From contig JAGAXW010000005.1 of the NCBI GenBank assembly GCA_017847725.1, positions 1 to 64,000 on the forward strand: DNA of 64,000 bases, given 5' to 3'. The stretch is from Prevotella sp. GTDB taxonomy: Bacteria > Bacteroidota > Bacteroidia > Bacteroidales > Bacteroidaceae. The notes below the pieces were generated by a model that searched no databases, was not told the DNA's origin, and was given only the letters and a program-made list of their open reading frames with translations. A program made the translations under genes and the position numbers. Positions 33,623 to 40,576 of the stretch are shown here, piece after piece; the first letter of the stretch is position 1, and each line of letters opens with the position of its first letter.

Positions 33623-35851
33623 ATGGTGAAGTATGTTTTATTTATTTCTTTTTTCGTTTTTTCACGCTTGACGGCTGCCGCCTTGCCGCAGACGTATGAG
33701 TGGACTACGGAGAGCCGCAACGCCTCGGAGTCGATGCCTTGCGGCGGCGGCGATGTCGGTATGAACGTATGGGTAGAAGGCGGCGACGTGCTGTTCTACC
33801 TGAGTCGCAGCGGCTGTTTCGACGAGAACAACACGCTGCTCAAGCTGGGGCGCTTCCGCATCCACCTGTCCGAACCGCTCAATACGCGCTCGCTGCGCCA
33901 GCAACTGGTGGTCGGCGACGGCTACTGGCAGGTGACCGACGGGCAGACGTGGGTGCAGCTGTGGGCCGACGTGGAGAAGCCCGTGGTGCATATTGAGGTG
34001 TCGCGCGAAAAGGAAAAGACCGGCGTGGAGGTGACCTACGAGTCGTGGCGCACGCGCGATGTCGTGCTCTCCAAGCGGGCACGCTTCCAGACGAGCTATA
34101 AGTTTGCAGCACCCAAGGGCCTCACCACGCGTCACGACAGCATCATCGCCGGGCGCAGCGCCCTCAGCTTCCTGCATCACAACGGCGAGCATACCATCTT
34201 CGACGCTACCGTCAGCCAGCAGCAGCTGGATGCTGTAAAGCACCGCCTCTACAACCCCCTGCGCAACTTGACCTTCGGCGGCAGACTGCAGGGCAAGGGC
34301 TTTGTGCTGAAAGGGCAGACGCACGGCCGCTATGCCAGTACCGACTACGAGGGATGGACGTATGCCTCTGAGCGACCTTCGCAGCGCCATGCGCTGACCA
34401 TCACCATGGCCACCGTGCAGGGCTCTGTGACCGAATGGCAGCAGGTGCTCGCACAGACCGAACAGCAGATACAGGCCAGGCGCGACCGTAAGGTGGCACG
34501 CCAGTGGTGGCATGAATTCTGGAAGCGCAGCTATATTGAGGGAAAGGGCGACCTGTTCAGGAACTATACCCTGTTCCGCTACATGCTGGGCTGCAACGCC
34601 CGCGGGCCGTGGCCCACAAAGTTCAATGGTGGCCTGTTCACCTTCGACCCCGAGTATGTGGAGGCTGCCGAGGAGTACCGCCTGAGCCCTGACTACCGCA
34701 ACTGGGGAGGCGGGGTGCACACGGCGCAGAACCAGCGGCTGGTGTACTGGCCCATGCTGAAGAACGGCGACTTCGACCTGCTGCTGCCACAACTGGACTT
34801 CTACCTTAATATCTATAAGAACGCCGAGGAGCGCTCGCGCCACTACTGGGGGCACGAGGGCGCCTGTCTGACGGAGCAGATAGAGAACTACGGACTGCCC
34901 TGCTATCCGGAGTATGGCACCAAGCGACCGGCCGGCTTCGACCCGGGCATGGAGCGCAATGCGTGGCTCGAATACGAGTGGGACACGTGCCTGGAGTTCT
35001 GCATGATGGCACTGGAGGCCCATCGCTACAGCGGGATGGACATCACCCGATATGTACCTATGATATACTCGTGTCTGCGCTTCTTCGACGAGCACTACCG
35101 GTATCTGGCGCGCCAGCGCGGTGCCAAGACGCTCGACGGCAACGGCCGTCTGGTGCTCTATCCCGGGTCGGGCGGCGAGACCTACAAGGGTGCCTACAAC
35201 GCCACGTCGACCGTCGCAGCCCTGCGCACTGTGGCGCAGGCGCTGAGCGACTATGAGGGTGAAAGGGGCGACACGCTCTTCTTGCAGACGCTCCTCCGCT
35301 GTCTGCCCGACATCGCCGTCAGCGACGGCATGATACGTCCCGCCGTGCTCTACGAGCGTGTGCAGAACGTGGAGTCGACACAGTTATACCCCGTGTTCCC
35401 CTGGCGCATCTATGGGGTGGGGCGCCCCGACATCGACATTGCACGCAATACGTACCTCAACGACTCGCTGGCCGTGAAGTTCCGCTCGCATGTGGGCTGG
35501 AAGCAGGATGCCATCTGGGCGGCCTGCCTGGGCATGACCGACGAGGCGGCACGACTGCTGAAACTGAAGATGGCCGACGGCAAGCACCGCTTCCCGGCCT
35601 TCTGGGGACCGGGCTTCGACTGGACACCCGACCACAACTGGGGCGGTTCGGGCATGATAGCCATGCAGGAGATGCTGCTGCAGGAGGTGGGCGACACGCT
35701 CTACGTCTTTCCCGCATGGCCCAGGGAGTGGGATGTGCGCTTCCGCCTGCATGCCGCTGCCGGCACTACCGTCGAAGCCGAGCTGCGCGGCGGCAAGGTG
35801 GTAAGCCTGAAGGTGACGCCGCGGCGCGAGTACGTTGTGGTGGCTTACTGA
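33623..35851 (+). CDS. DUF5703 secreted protein, predicted (alpha/alpha)6-type glycoside hydrolase
   Basis: A 742-residue exported protein (signal MVKYVLFISFFVFSRLTAAA). The N-terminal region (YEWTTESRNASESMPCGGGD, then VWVEGGDVLFYLSRSGCFDE) matches the DUF5703 beta-sandwich. The C-terminal two thirds look like an (alpha/alpha)6 barrel related to GH95/GH65-like enzymes (NWGGGVHTAQNQRLVYWPML, YPGSGGETYKGAYNATSTVA, the final WTPDHNWGGSGMIAMQEMLL). It probably acts on a plant or host glycan, but no family-defined substrate exists. It stands alone, away from a SusC/D pair. The start was chosen to give the signal peptide. Confidence 0.8.
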   Translation: MVKYVLFISFFVFSRLTAAALPQTYEWTTESRNASESMPCGGGDVGMNVWVEGGDVLFYLSRSGCFDENNTLLKLGRFRIHLSEPLNTRSLRQQLVVGDGYWQVTDGQTWVQLWADVEKPVVHIEVSREKEKTGVEVTYESWRTRDVVLSKRARFQTSYKFAAPKGLTTRHDSIIAGRSALSFLHHNGEHTIFDATVSQQQLDAVKHRLYNPLRNLTFGGRLQGKGFVLKGQTHGRYASTDYEGWTYASERPSQRHALTITMATVQGSVTEWQQVLAQTEQQIQARRDRKVARQWWHEFWKRSYIEGKGDLFRNYTLFRYMLGCNARGPWPTKFNGGLFTFDPEYVEAAEEYRLSPDYRNWGGGVHTAQNQRLVYWPMLKNGDFDLLLPQLDFYLNIYKNAEERSRHYWGHEGACLTEQIENYGLPCYPEYGTKRPAGFDPGMERNAWLEYEWDTCLEFCMMALEAHRYSGMDITRYVPMIYSCLRFFDEHYRYLARQRGAKTLDGNGRLVLYPGSGGETYKGAYNATSTVAALRTVAQALSDYEGERGDTLFLQTLLRCLPDIAVSDGMIRPAVLYERVQNVESTQLYPVFPWRIYGVGRPDIDIARNTYLNDSLAVKFRSHVGWKQDAIWAACLGMTDEAARLLKLKMADGKHRFPAFWGPGFDWTPDHNWGGSGMIAMQEMLLQEVGDTLYVFPAWPREWDVRFRLHAAAGTTVEAELRGGKVVSLKVTPRREYVVVAY

Positions 35852-35943
35852 AAAAGAAAATAGCCCGTCGTCGCGACGGGCTAAACTTTCTATACAATCC
35901 AAATACTCTTATGAAAAAACTACTAACCTTTATGTTTCTGATG
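35851..35943 (-). ncRNA. Candidate small RNA of about 90 nt between mdh and the DUF5703 gene
   Basis: On the minus strand a full promoter (TTTG at 35975-35972, 20-nt spacer, TACCTTTG at 35951-35944) is followed by about 60 nt without a plausible gene. Then comes a perfect 9-bp hairpin (AGCCCGTCG with CGACGGGCT, three-base loop) and a T-rich tail (ATTTTCTTTTT). Promoter plus terminator with nothing to translate points to a stable small RNA. It reminds me of the Bacteroidales-1 type of promoter-to-terminator RNA, but I cannot confirm the family by eye. An alternative is that the hairpin only serves as a terminator of leaky mdh transcription. Confidence 0.55.
35862..35882 (-). terminator. Terminator of the candidate small RNA
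   Basis: A perfect 9-bp stem with loop TCG/CGA. On the minus strand it is followed by ATTTTCTTTTT; on the plus strand the following bases (AAACTTTCT) are a poor U tract. It lies just past the DUF5703 stop, so it may also act weakly for that gene. Confidence 0.7.
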
Positions 35944-35951
35944 CAAAGGTA
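35944..35951 (-). promoter_or_regulatory. -7 box TACCTTTG with TTTG -33 element (candidate small RNA promoter)
   Basis: On the reverse strand TTTG (35975-35972) and TACCTTTG are separated by exactly 20 nt, matching the Bacteroidetes housekeeping consensus. The -33 element lies inside the mdh terminator hairpin. Confidence 0.65.
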
Positions 35952-35956
35952 GCAAG

Positions 35957-35995
35957 AAAACGGGGCACTCGCAAAAACTTTCAGCGAATGCCCCG
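35957..35995 (-). terminator. Intrinsic terminator of mdh
   Basis: CGGGGCACTCGC (35961-35972) pairs with GCGAATGCCCCG (35984-35995), 12 bp with one mismatch. On the minus strand it is followed by TTTTCTTGC. It begins 21 nt past the mdh stop. Confidence 0.75.
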
Positions 35996-36016
35996 ATTCT
36001 TATAGTGAATCCCGAA

Positions 36017-37009
36017 TTACAGGTTCGGATTAATCTTGTTCCACTCGCTCACGGGCGGTACGATGTTCAGGGTGACGAGCTCGTCGCGCATCTTGCAGAG
36101 ATGCTCGTAGGAGGCATCCAGCTTGGCGTTCTCCTCGGCAGTGCCCTGGGGAACCTCAAACTTGGCACCCTCGGCGGTCATCGTGGTCTTCATGGCCATC
36201 ATGATGTGGTCGTACTTGTCAGTCTTCACGTATGTACCTACGGGGAAGCGGAAAGGCTCACCGCCCATGGCGGCACGAATCATCTCGACAGAGAGATAAG
36301 AGGGGCTCTGGAACGAAGAACGGCCGCGCAACTCGATAATCTTGGCGCCACCCTTCGTAACGGCAGTCTTCATCTCCTCCCACTCCTCGGCAGGGAACTC
36401 GGCAGTGCCGATGATGTCGGTCAGCTTGCGACCGGCAACGGTGACATGGCTACCGAAGACAGCCATCTGCTCACCATGTCCGCCATAGGTGGCACAACCC
36501 TTAATCTGGTTCTGCATGACACCGAACTTCTTGGCAAGAGCCGACTGCAGACGGGTGGTGTCCAGACCGGCCAGCGTCGTCACCTGACCGGGCTTCAGGC
36601 CCGAGTAGAGCAGGGTGACCAGACCGGTGAGGTCGGCGGGGTTGAAGATGATGACGACATGCTTCACGTCGGGGCAGTATTTCTTGATGTTCTGACCCAG
36701 CTCTTCGGCAATCTTACAGTTGCCGGCCAGCAGGTCTTCGCGAGTCATACCGGCCTTACGGGGAGCACCACCGGAAGAGATGATGTATTTAGCGTTCTTG
36801 AAAGCTTCCTCAGCATTGGTGGTGGCAACGATGTTCACATCGTCGAAACCGCTCTGGCGCATCTCCTCAGCTACACCCTCGGGAGAGAATACGTCGTAAA
36901 GACAAATTTCACTTGTCAGACCCATCATCAGCGCGGTCTGAGCCATGTTTGAACCAATCATACCGGCGGCGCCGACAATGGTCAGTTTCTCGTTGGTTAT
37001 AAATGCCAT
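36017..37009 (-). CDS. mdh: Malate dehydrogenase
   Basis: A 330-residue NAD-dependent enzyme interconverting malate and oxaloacetate, used in the reductive branch to succinate/propionate in Bacteroidales. The N-terminal Rossmann motif is LTIVGAAGMIGSNMAQ, the substrate loop arginines lie in APRKAGMTREDLL, and the catalytic His is in CATYGGHGEQMAVF. It matches the Bacteroidetes-type MDH with this unusual longer active-site loop. It is a single-gene unit with its own promoter and terminator. Confidence 0.95.
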   Translation of the reverse strand: MAFITNEKLTIVGAAGMIGSNMAQTALMMGLTSEICLYDVFSPEGVAEEMRQSGFDDVNIVATTNAEEAFKNAKYIISSGGAPRKAGMTREDLLAGNCKIAEELGQNIKKYCPDVKHVVIIFNPADLTGLVTLLYSGLKPGQVTTLAGLDTTRLQSALAKKFGVMQNQIKGCATYGGHGEQMAVFGSHVTVAGRKLTDIIGTAEFPAEEWEEMKTAVTKGGAKIIELRGRSSFQSPSYLSVEMIRAAMGGEPFRFPVGTYVKTDKYDHIMMAMKTTMTAEGAKFEVPQGTAEENAKLDASYEHLCKMRDELVTLNIVPPVSEWNKINPNL

Positions 37010-37037
37010 AGTATTATTAATTTAGAAATTCTGTCTG

Positions 37038-37045
37038 CAAAGGTA
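37038..37045 (-). promoter_or_regulatory. -7 box TACCTTTG for mdh
   Basis: The reverse strand reads TACCTTTG 28 nt before the mdh ATG. No TTTG is seen at the -33 position. Confidence 0.6.
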
Positions 37046-37145
37046 CAAATATTTTTCTATTTCCGATTCTAATTTCCTCAATAAATGTGTTATTTAATAT
37101 GAAAACCCTCAGCATTGCAAAGTCGGTGTGACAAAATGAATTCGT

Positions 37146-37217
37146 TTACTGTTTCTTTCGGAAGATGACGTCCTTGGCTGACAGTCCGAACAGGCGCCCG
37201 GCGTTCTGGCGGAGTAT
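37146..37217 (-). pseudogene. Remnant of a gene 3' end (amidohydrolase-like tail)
   Basis: In the gap between mdh and the AlkD-like gene, the reverse strand encodes ILRQNAGRLFGLSAKDVIF before RKKQ and a stop. This looks like the C-terminal tail of a TIM-barrel amidohydrolase (typically ...ILxxNAxRLFGL...). In frame upstream a TAG follows directly, and no start or body of the gene remains. I read it as a decayed fragment. Confidence 0.35.
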
Positions 37218-37249
37218 CTACGGAATCAGCGAACTACAATCAGCTTCTC

Positions 37250-38119
37250 CTATTTCCTGTCAGCACTCATCCAGGCCTGCCGCTCGTCGTCCGACATCTT
37301 CTCGATGGCGTAGCGCAACGTCGTGCGGGGCATCTCGTGGATATGCTGTCGCAGGAAGTCGCGCAGCAGGTCGATGCCGCAGCGCTTGCCCATCTCGCGC
37401 AGCATCCAGCCCACCGCCTTGTGCATCAGGTCGTGCGGGTGATGCAGGTGCATCTCGGCATAGCGCAGACACCACGACGGGTCGCCTGCCCAGGACGTTT
37501 TCCACGTGCAGACGATGCTGATGCGCTGTCGCCACAGGTTGCTGCTCTTCGCAAGATTGTCCAGCACCTGCCGCTTGTATTCATCACCCAGCGCCGTAGG
37601 CAGCAACAGCCAGTGCCCCAGAATCTTCGGTGCCGACAGGTCTACAAGGTCCCAGTTGTTGGCCTGCTCCGCATAGTGTAGGTACATCGCCAAAATCTCG
37701 TCGCGACGGCGGATGGCCGCCTCGTCGTTCGACAGCCGCTTCGTTGCCAGCTGCTCAAATCTCGCAACCAGAATCAACAGTCCGCACAGTCGCACCTCAT
37801 GCCACTTCGACAGCAGCAACTCCGGCACCTCCTCCAGTGCGATGTCCTTGGCGACGGCGCGTACCACCTCCCGCGTCTGCGGCACCTTCAGCCCCAGGAA
37901 TTCGTCGCCCTCGCCATACTCGCCCGGACCCGTTTTGAAGAACCGCATCAGCACCCTGCGCTGCTCGTCGTTGCGCAGCGTCTCCATATAGTCGATAATC
38001 TCCCTTGCCGTCATAGTTTTGTGACCATATTCGTCAAGCGCTGCCGACAGATGCATCACTGCTGCCGATGTCTTGTCCATCCGCTGTTCCATTTCTTTTA
38101 TTCGTTCAATCTGTGTCAT
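37250..38119 (-). CDS. AlkD-like DNA alkylation repair protein with extra N-terminal segment
   Basis: A 289-residue protein. From about residue 36 (MTAREIIDYMETLRNDEQRR) it matches the Bacteroidetes AlkD-like family, a HEAT-repeat DNA glycosylase fold that removes bulky or cationic alkylated bases (RFFKTGPGEYGEGDEFLG, then WDLVDLSAPKILGHWL near residue 155). The first 35 residues (MTQIERIKEMEQRMDKTSAA...) are not part of AlkD and resemble the start of DUF4298 proteins. The gene starts two nt after the HTH gene stop, so it is probably the third gene of an operon with it and the PH-like membrane protein. An internal Met at 36 could be the ancestral start. Confidence 0.85.
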   Translation of the reverse strand: MTQIERIKEMEQRMDKTSAAVMHLSAALDEYGHKTMTAREIIDYMETLRNDEQRRVLMRFFKTGPGEYGEGDEFLGLKVPQTREVVRAVAKDIALEEVPELLLSKWHEVRLCGLLILVARFEQLATKRLSNDEAAIRRRDEILAMYLHYAEQANNWDLVDLSAPKILGHWLLLPTALGDEYKRQVLDNLAKSSNLWRQRISIVCTWKTSWAGDPSWCLRYAEMHLHHPHDLMHKAVGWMLREMGKRCGIDLLRDFLRQHIHEMPRTTLRYAIEKMSDDERQAWMSADRK

Positions 38120-38121
38120 AA

Positions 38122-38466
38122 TTAGTTATTCTGCAATGTTTTTAACCATTCGGCACATTCGTCGGCAAGCAAGGCGATGAGCTTCATGTAGTATGTGTTC
38201 AGCTCTGTTGCCGATTTACTGTTCAGTCCTGCCATGTTGTGCTGCAGAGACAGCAGAATCCGAAGCATCCGGCGGGTAAATTGCTCGTCGTCAAAGTAGC
38301 TGATGAGGGCAACGATATGCTTGTAGGGACAGAGTCGGTGTCCGCACTCCCAGGCATTATATGTTGCTTGTGATATGTTCAGGGAAAAAGCAATCTGCTC
38401 CTGCGTAACACCTTTGCGCTGCCGGGCCTGCAAAAGGGCTGATGAGAAGTCGAAGAGCATGTTCAT
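38122..38466 (-). CDS. XRE-family helix-turn-helix protein
   Basis: A 114-residue protein with an N-terminal HTH_3-type domain (LLQARQRKGVTQEQIAFSLN, then ISQATYNAWECGHRLCP), where the second helix is the likely DNA-reading one. The remainder is helical. Its ATG overlaps the stop of the upstream membrane-protein gene (ATGA), implying translational coupling. It may autoregulate this three-gene unit, but no operator is evident. Confidence 0.85.
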   Translation of the reverse strand: MNMLFDFSSALLQARQRKGVTQEQIAFSLNISQATYNAWECGHRLCPYKHIVALISYFDDEQFTRRMLRILLSLQHNMAGLNSKSATELNTYYMKLIALLADECAEWLKTLQNN

Positions 38467-38978
38467 TTCGCACCTCCTTTCATATAATAGGGCATGAACT
38501 CGTCGGGTTCGGTAACGCTGATGGCGATAGGCAGCCCTTTGTGACGGTAAATCAGAAATGCCTTCTTTGCATCCGTGACATACGAGCAGAACGTACCAAT
38601 ACCCTTTGTACGGAAAAAGCCGATATATCCGAAGACTCCGCCTATTCCAAACAGACGGATGGTCTTGGCACCCAGCAGAGGTGTTTTCTCGTCTATGCGT
38701 TCGATGTGGTCAATATCCTTATAAGGAACCCGTATGGTTCGTAACAGCGTCCGAATCCCTATTCCTTCATCGTCAGAGATAATATACAACGGGAAGACGA
38801 AGAAACACGAGAAGACTACAGCGAGAAGGATTGCTGATACGATAATGGCTTCAGTAACGTTGGTTCCCTTAGAGACGTAGTAGATCTCCGTCAATACACC
38901 GAGAACCATAGCCAGGATGAAGATGGCCGTAATCCACTTCACCATTTTACTTTGCGAACATTCATAGATTGTTTTCAT
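38463..38978 (-). CDS. Small membrane protein with bacterial PH-like domain
   Basis: A 171-residue protein with two hydrophobic helices (about residues 14-33 and 43-67) followed by a domain of about 95 residues with the layout of bacterial PH-like domains (YIISDDEGIGIRTLLRTIRV, YKDIDHIERI, ...FCSYVTDAKKAFLIYRHKG). Such proteins are annotated only as PH domain-containing; function unknown. It is first in an operon with the HTH and AlkD-like genes and has a promoter 33 nt upstream. Confidence 0.75.
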   Translation of the reverse strand: MKTIYECSQSKMVKWITAIFILAMVLGVLTEIYYVSKGTNVTEAIIVSAILLAVVFSCFFVFPLYIISDDEGIGIRTLLRTIRVPYKDIDHIERIDEKTPLLGAKTIRLFGIGGVFGYIGFFRTKGIGTFCSYVTDAKKAFLIYRHKGLPIAISVTEPDEFMPYYMKGGAK

Positions 38979-39011
38979 ACCAAATCTGTCTTATTATTTT
39001 GAGTTATGCTG

Positions 39012-39019
39012 CAAAGATA
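39012..39019 (-). promoter_or_regulatory. -7 box TATCTTTG for the PH-like/HTH/AlkD operon
   Basis: The reverse strand reads TATCTTTG 33 nt before the membrane-protein ATG. The rest of the 263-base gap to the aldo/keto reductase is AT-rich with no gene that I can support. Confidence 0.6.
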
Positions 39020-39241
39020 AAACATTTCTTGTGTTATGCTTATCAGTTTTGCTGATAAAATGAATTAGCGCACAAAGCGACCGCATTTTTACATGGTTTT
39101 CGAATTCCTCCTCGTCTGTTCATACTTGATGTATATACCGAACTCTCAAAAAAAATAAGATTCACACGTATCTTGTTAAGTGTCAGCGACATAAACCTAC
39201 GTATGAAACTGTATTTTTTTTCTCAAACTTACGTTTCTTAT

Positions 39242-40177
39242 TTATTCCATCGGGTGCTCCCAGCCGCCGCGGGTGTCAATGCCAGTGGCGTCGGCCAGCT
39301 GTTCCAGTCGGGCCACCTCGTCGGCCGTCAACTGAATCTTGGCAGCCTCGGCGGCCTCCACGACGTGGCGCTCCTTCGTGGCGCCGATGATGGGCATCGT
39401 GCCCTTGGCGATGGCCCAGGCGATACCAATCTGCGAGCACGAGGCTCCGTACTTCTGGCCGATTAGCGTCATCTCGTTCGTCAGCGCCTCCAGCTGCGGC
39501 AGCACGGGGTTGTACTTCTTGCCTCGGTCGCTCTCCTCGGGCAGTGGGTTCTCCTTATTATATTTACCAGAGAGCGCGCCCTGCTCCAGCACCATGTAGG
39601 CCCAGAACTCGATGCCCTGCTCACGGCAGTAGTCCAGCACGCCGCCCTTCTCGCTGCTTCGATAGAGCAGAGAAAAATGGTTCTGTACGGCAGAGACCTT
39701 GAAGCCGGCCTCGCCCAGTATCTCGTTGGCCCGCTGAATCTCTTTGATGTTATGGTTCGACACGCCTACGTGCTTCACCCTGCCGCTCCTGAGCAGCGGA
39801 ATCAGTCCCGGCGTCCAGCGCTCCACGTCCATCGGGTTGTGAATCCAGTACATGTCGATGTAGTCGCACCCCATGCGTTCGATAGAGGCGTCGGCCATCT
39901 TCTCCACCGAGTTGTCGTACAGCTCGGCAATCTGCGGCGTGAACTTCGTCGAAATCTCCACGTCCTCGCGCCGGTATTCCTTCACCAGCGTACCGAGAAT
40001 CTTCTCCGACTCGCCCATGCCATAGGCCGTAGCCGTGTCCCACAGGCTCAGCCCCGCCTTCATAGCCGCATCGAATACAGGCTTTAGGTTCTCCACGTCC
40101 GTCTTACTTCCAAACACGGTGTCTCCACCGAATGTTCCTGCGCCCCAGGCCCAGGTTCCTAATGCAATCTTTGCCAT
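39242..40177 (-). CDS. Aldo/keto reductase
   Basis: A 311-residue NADPH-type oxidoreductase of the aldo/keto reductase superfamily. The catalytic tetrad is complete: Asp47 and Tyr52 (WDTATAYGMGESE), Lys78 (EISTKF) and His113 (MYWIHNP). The C-terminal cofactor segment GTMPIIGATKERHV is also present. It reduces an aldehyde or ketone; the substrate is unknown. Its upstream region has a -7 box without a -33 element and a pair of 21-bp-spaced direct repeats, so it is probably under activator control, perhaps by the AraC-type gene about 400 bp away. Confidence 0.93.
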   Translation of the reverse strand: MAKIALGTWAWGAGTFGGDTVFGSKTDVENLKPVFDAAMKAGLSLWDTATAYGMGESEKILGTLVKEYRREDVEISTKFTPQIAELYDNSVEKMADASIERMGCDYIDMYWIHNPMDVERWTPGLIPLLRSGRVKHVGVSNHNIKEIQRANEILGEAGFKVSAVQNHFSLLYRSSEKGGVLDYCREQGIEFWAYMVLEQGALSGKYNKENPLPEESDRGKKYNPVLPQLEALTNEMTLIGQKYGASCSQIGIAWAIAKGTMPIIGATKERHVVEAAEAAKIQLTADEVARLEQLADATGIDTRGGWEHPME

Positions 40178-40214
40178 ATTATTCTTTTGTTTTTATTAAT
40201 TGTTTAACTGAGTG

Positions 40215-40222
40215 CAAAGGTA
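40215..40222 (-). promoter_or_regulatory. -7 box TACCTTTG for the aldo/keto reductase
   Basis: The reverse strand reads TACCTTTG 37 nt before the ATG. No TTTG is present 19-21 nt upstream. Confidence 0.6.
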
Positions 40223-40251
40223 CGGCGAAAAAAAGAAAGGTCGGTTAACCC

Positions 40252-40284
40252 TTTTACGGATTAATCGACCATTTTTACGGATTA
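40252..40284. promoter_or_regulatory. Direct repeats TTTTACGGATTA, candidate AraC-type operator
   Basis: TTTTACGGATTA occurs twice, at 40252-40263 and 40273-40284, exactly 21 bp apart (two helical turns on one face). The nearer copy lies about 30 bp upstream of the reductase -7 box, just behind the -33 position. An overlapping inverted repeat, GGTCGGTTAA/TTAATCGACC, is also visible. Paired direct repeats at this spacing are the usual layout for AraC-family activators. Confidence 0.5.
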
Positions 40285-40294
40285 CGTATGTTCC

Positions 40295-40462
40295 TTATTT
40301 TATCTTGAGATAGCGTTTTACCTTTCCGGAGTCTTTTGTTACCGTCAGGATATTGTTCGCAATGGTATATGCGCCTTCGTCTTTCCAGTCATACACCTTT
40401 CCTTCCTTCTGCTTCATAGTATACAGATGTCCGTTCTCCGTCGAGCCTTCGATGATGTTCAT
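40295..40462 (-). CDS. Small hypothetical protein or gene fragment (55 aa)
   Basis: The frame from ATG at 40462 encodes 55 residues starting MNIIEGSTENGHLYTM and ending GKVKRYLKIK. The middle (YDWKDEGAYTIANNILTV) looks like the last strands of a lipocalin-like or other beta-barrel protein, and the frame stays open for some residues upstream (SWTY). This suggests the 3' end of a once longer gene. A -7 box lies 39 nt upstream of the ATG, so it may still be expressed. Confidence 0.4.
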   Translation of the reverse strand: MNIIEGSTENGHLYTMKQKEGKVYDWKDEGAYTIANNILTVTKDSGKVKRYLKIK

Positions 40463-40501
40463 GTGATATGTCCATGATAGCTCGCGGTTGAATACCCGCT
40501 G

Positions 40502-40509
40502 CAAAGATA
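40502..40509 (-). promoter_or_regulatory. -7 box TATCTTTG upstream of the 55-residue frame
   Basis: The reverse strand reads TATCTTTG. It diverges from the AraC-gene promoter, about 42 bp away. Confidence 0.5.
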
Positions 40510-40551
40510 CATTTTTTTTGTGATATTTGCTCACTATGGGCAGAAAAATTG

Positions 40552-40559
40552 TAAATTTG
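40552..40559 (+). promoter_or_regulatory. -7 box TAAATTTG for the AraC-family gene
   Basis: The box matches TAnnTTTG and ends 17 nt before the regulator ATG. Confidence 0.55.
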
Positions 40560-40576
40560 CACACAAATCTCGGAAT

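Noticed and set aside
35911..35952. Tiny plus-strand frame MKKLLTFMFLMQR
   Set aside because: Only 13 codons, and it is simply the complement of the candidate small RNA leader and its promoter.
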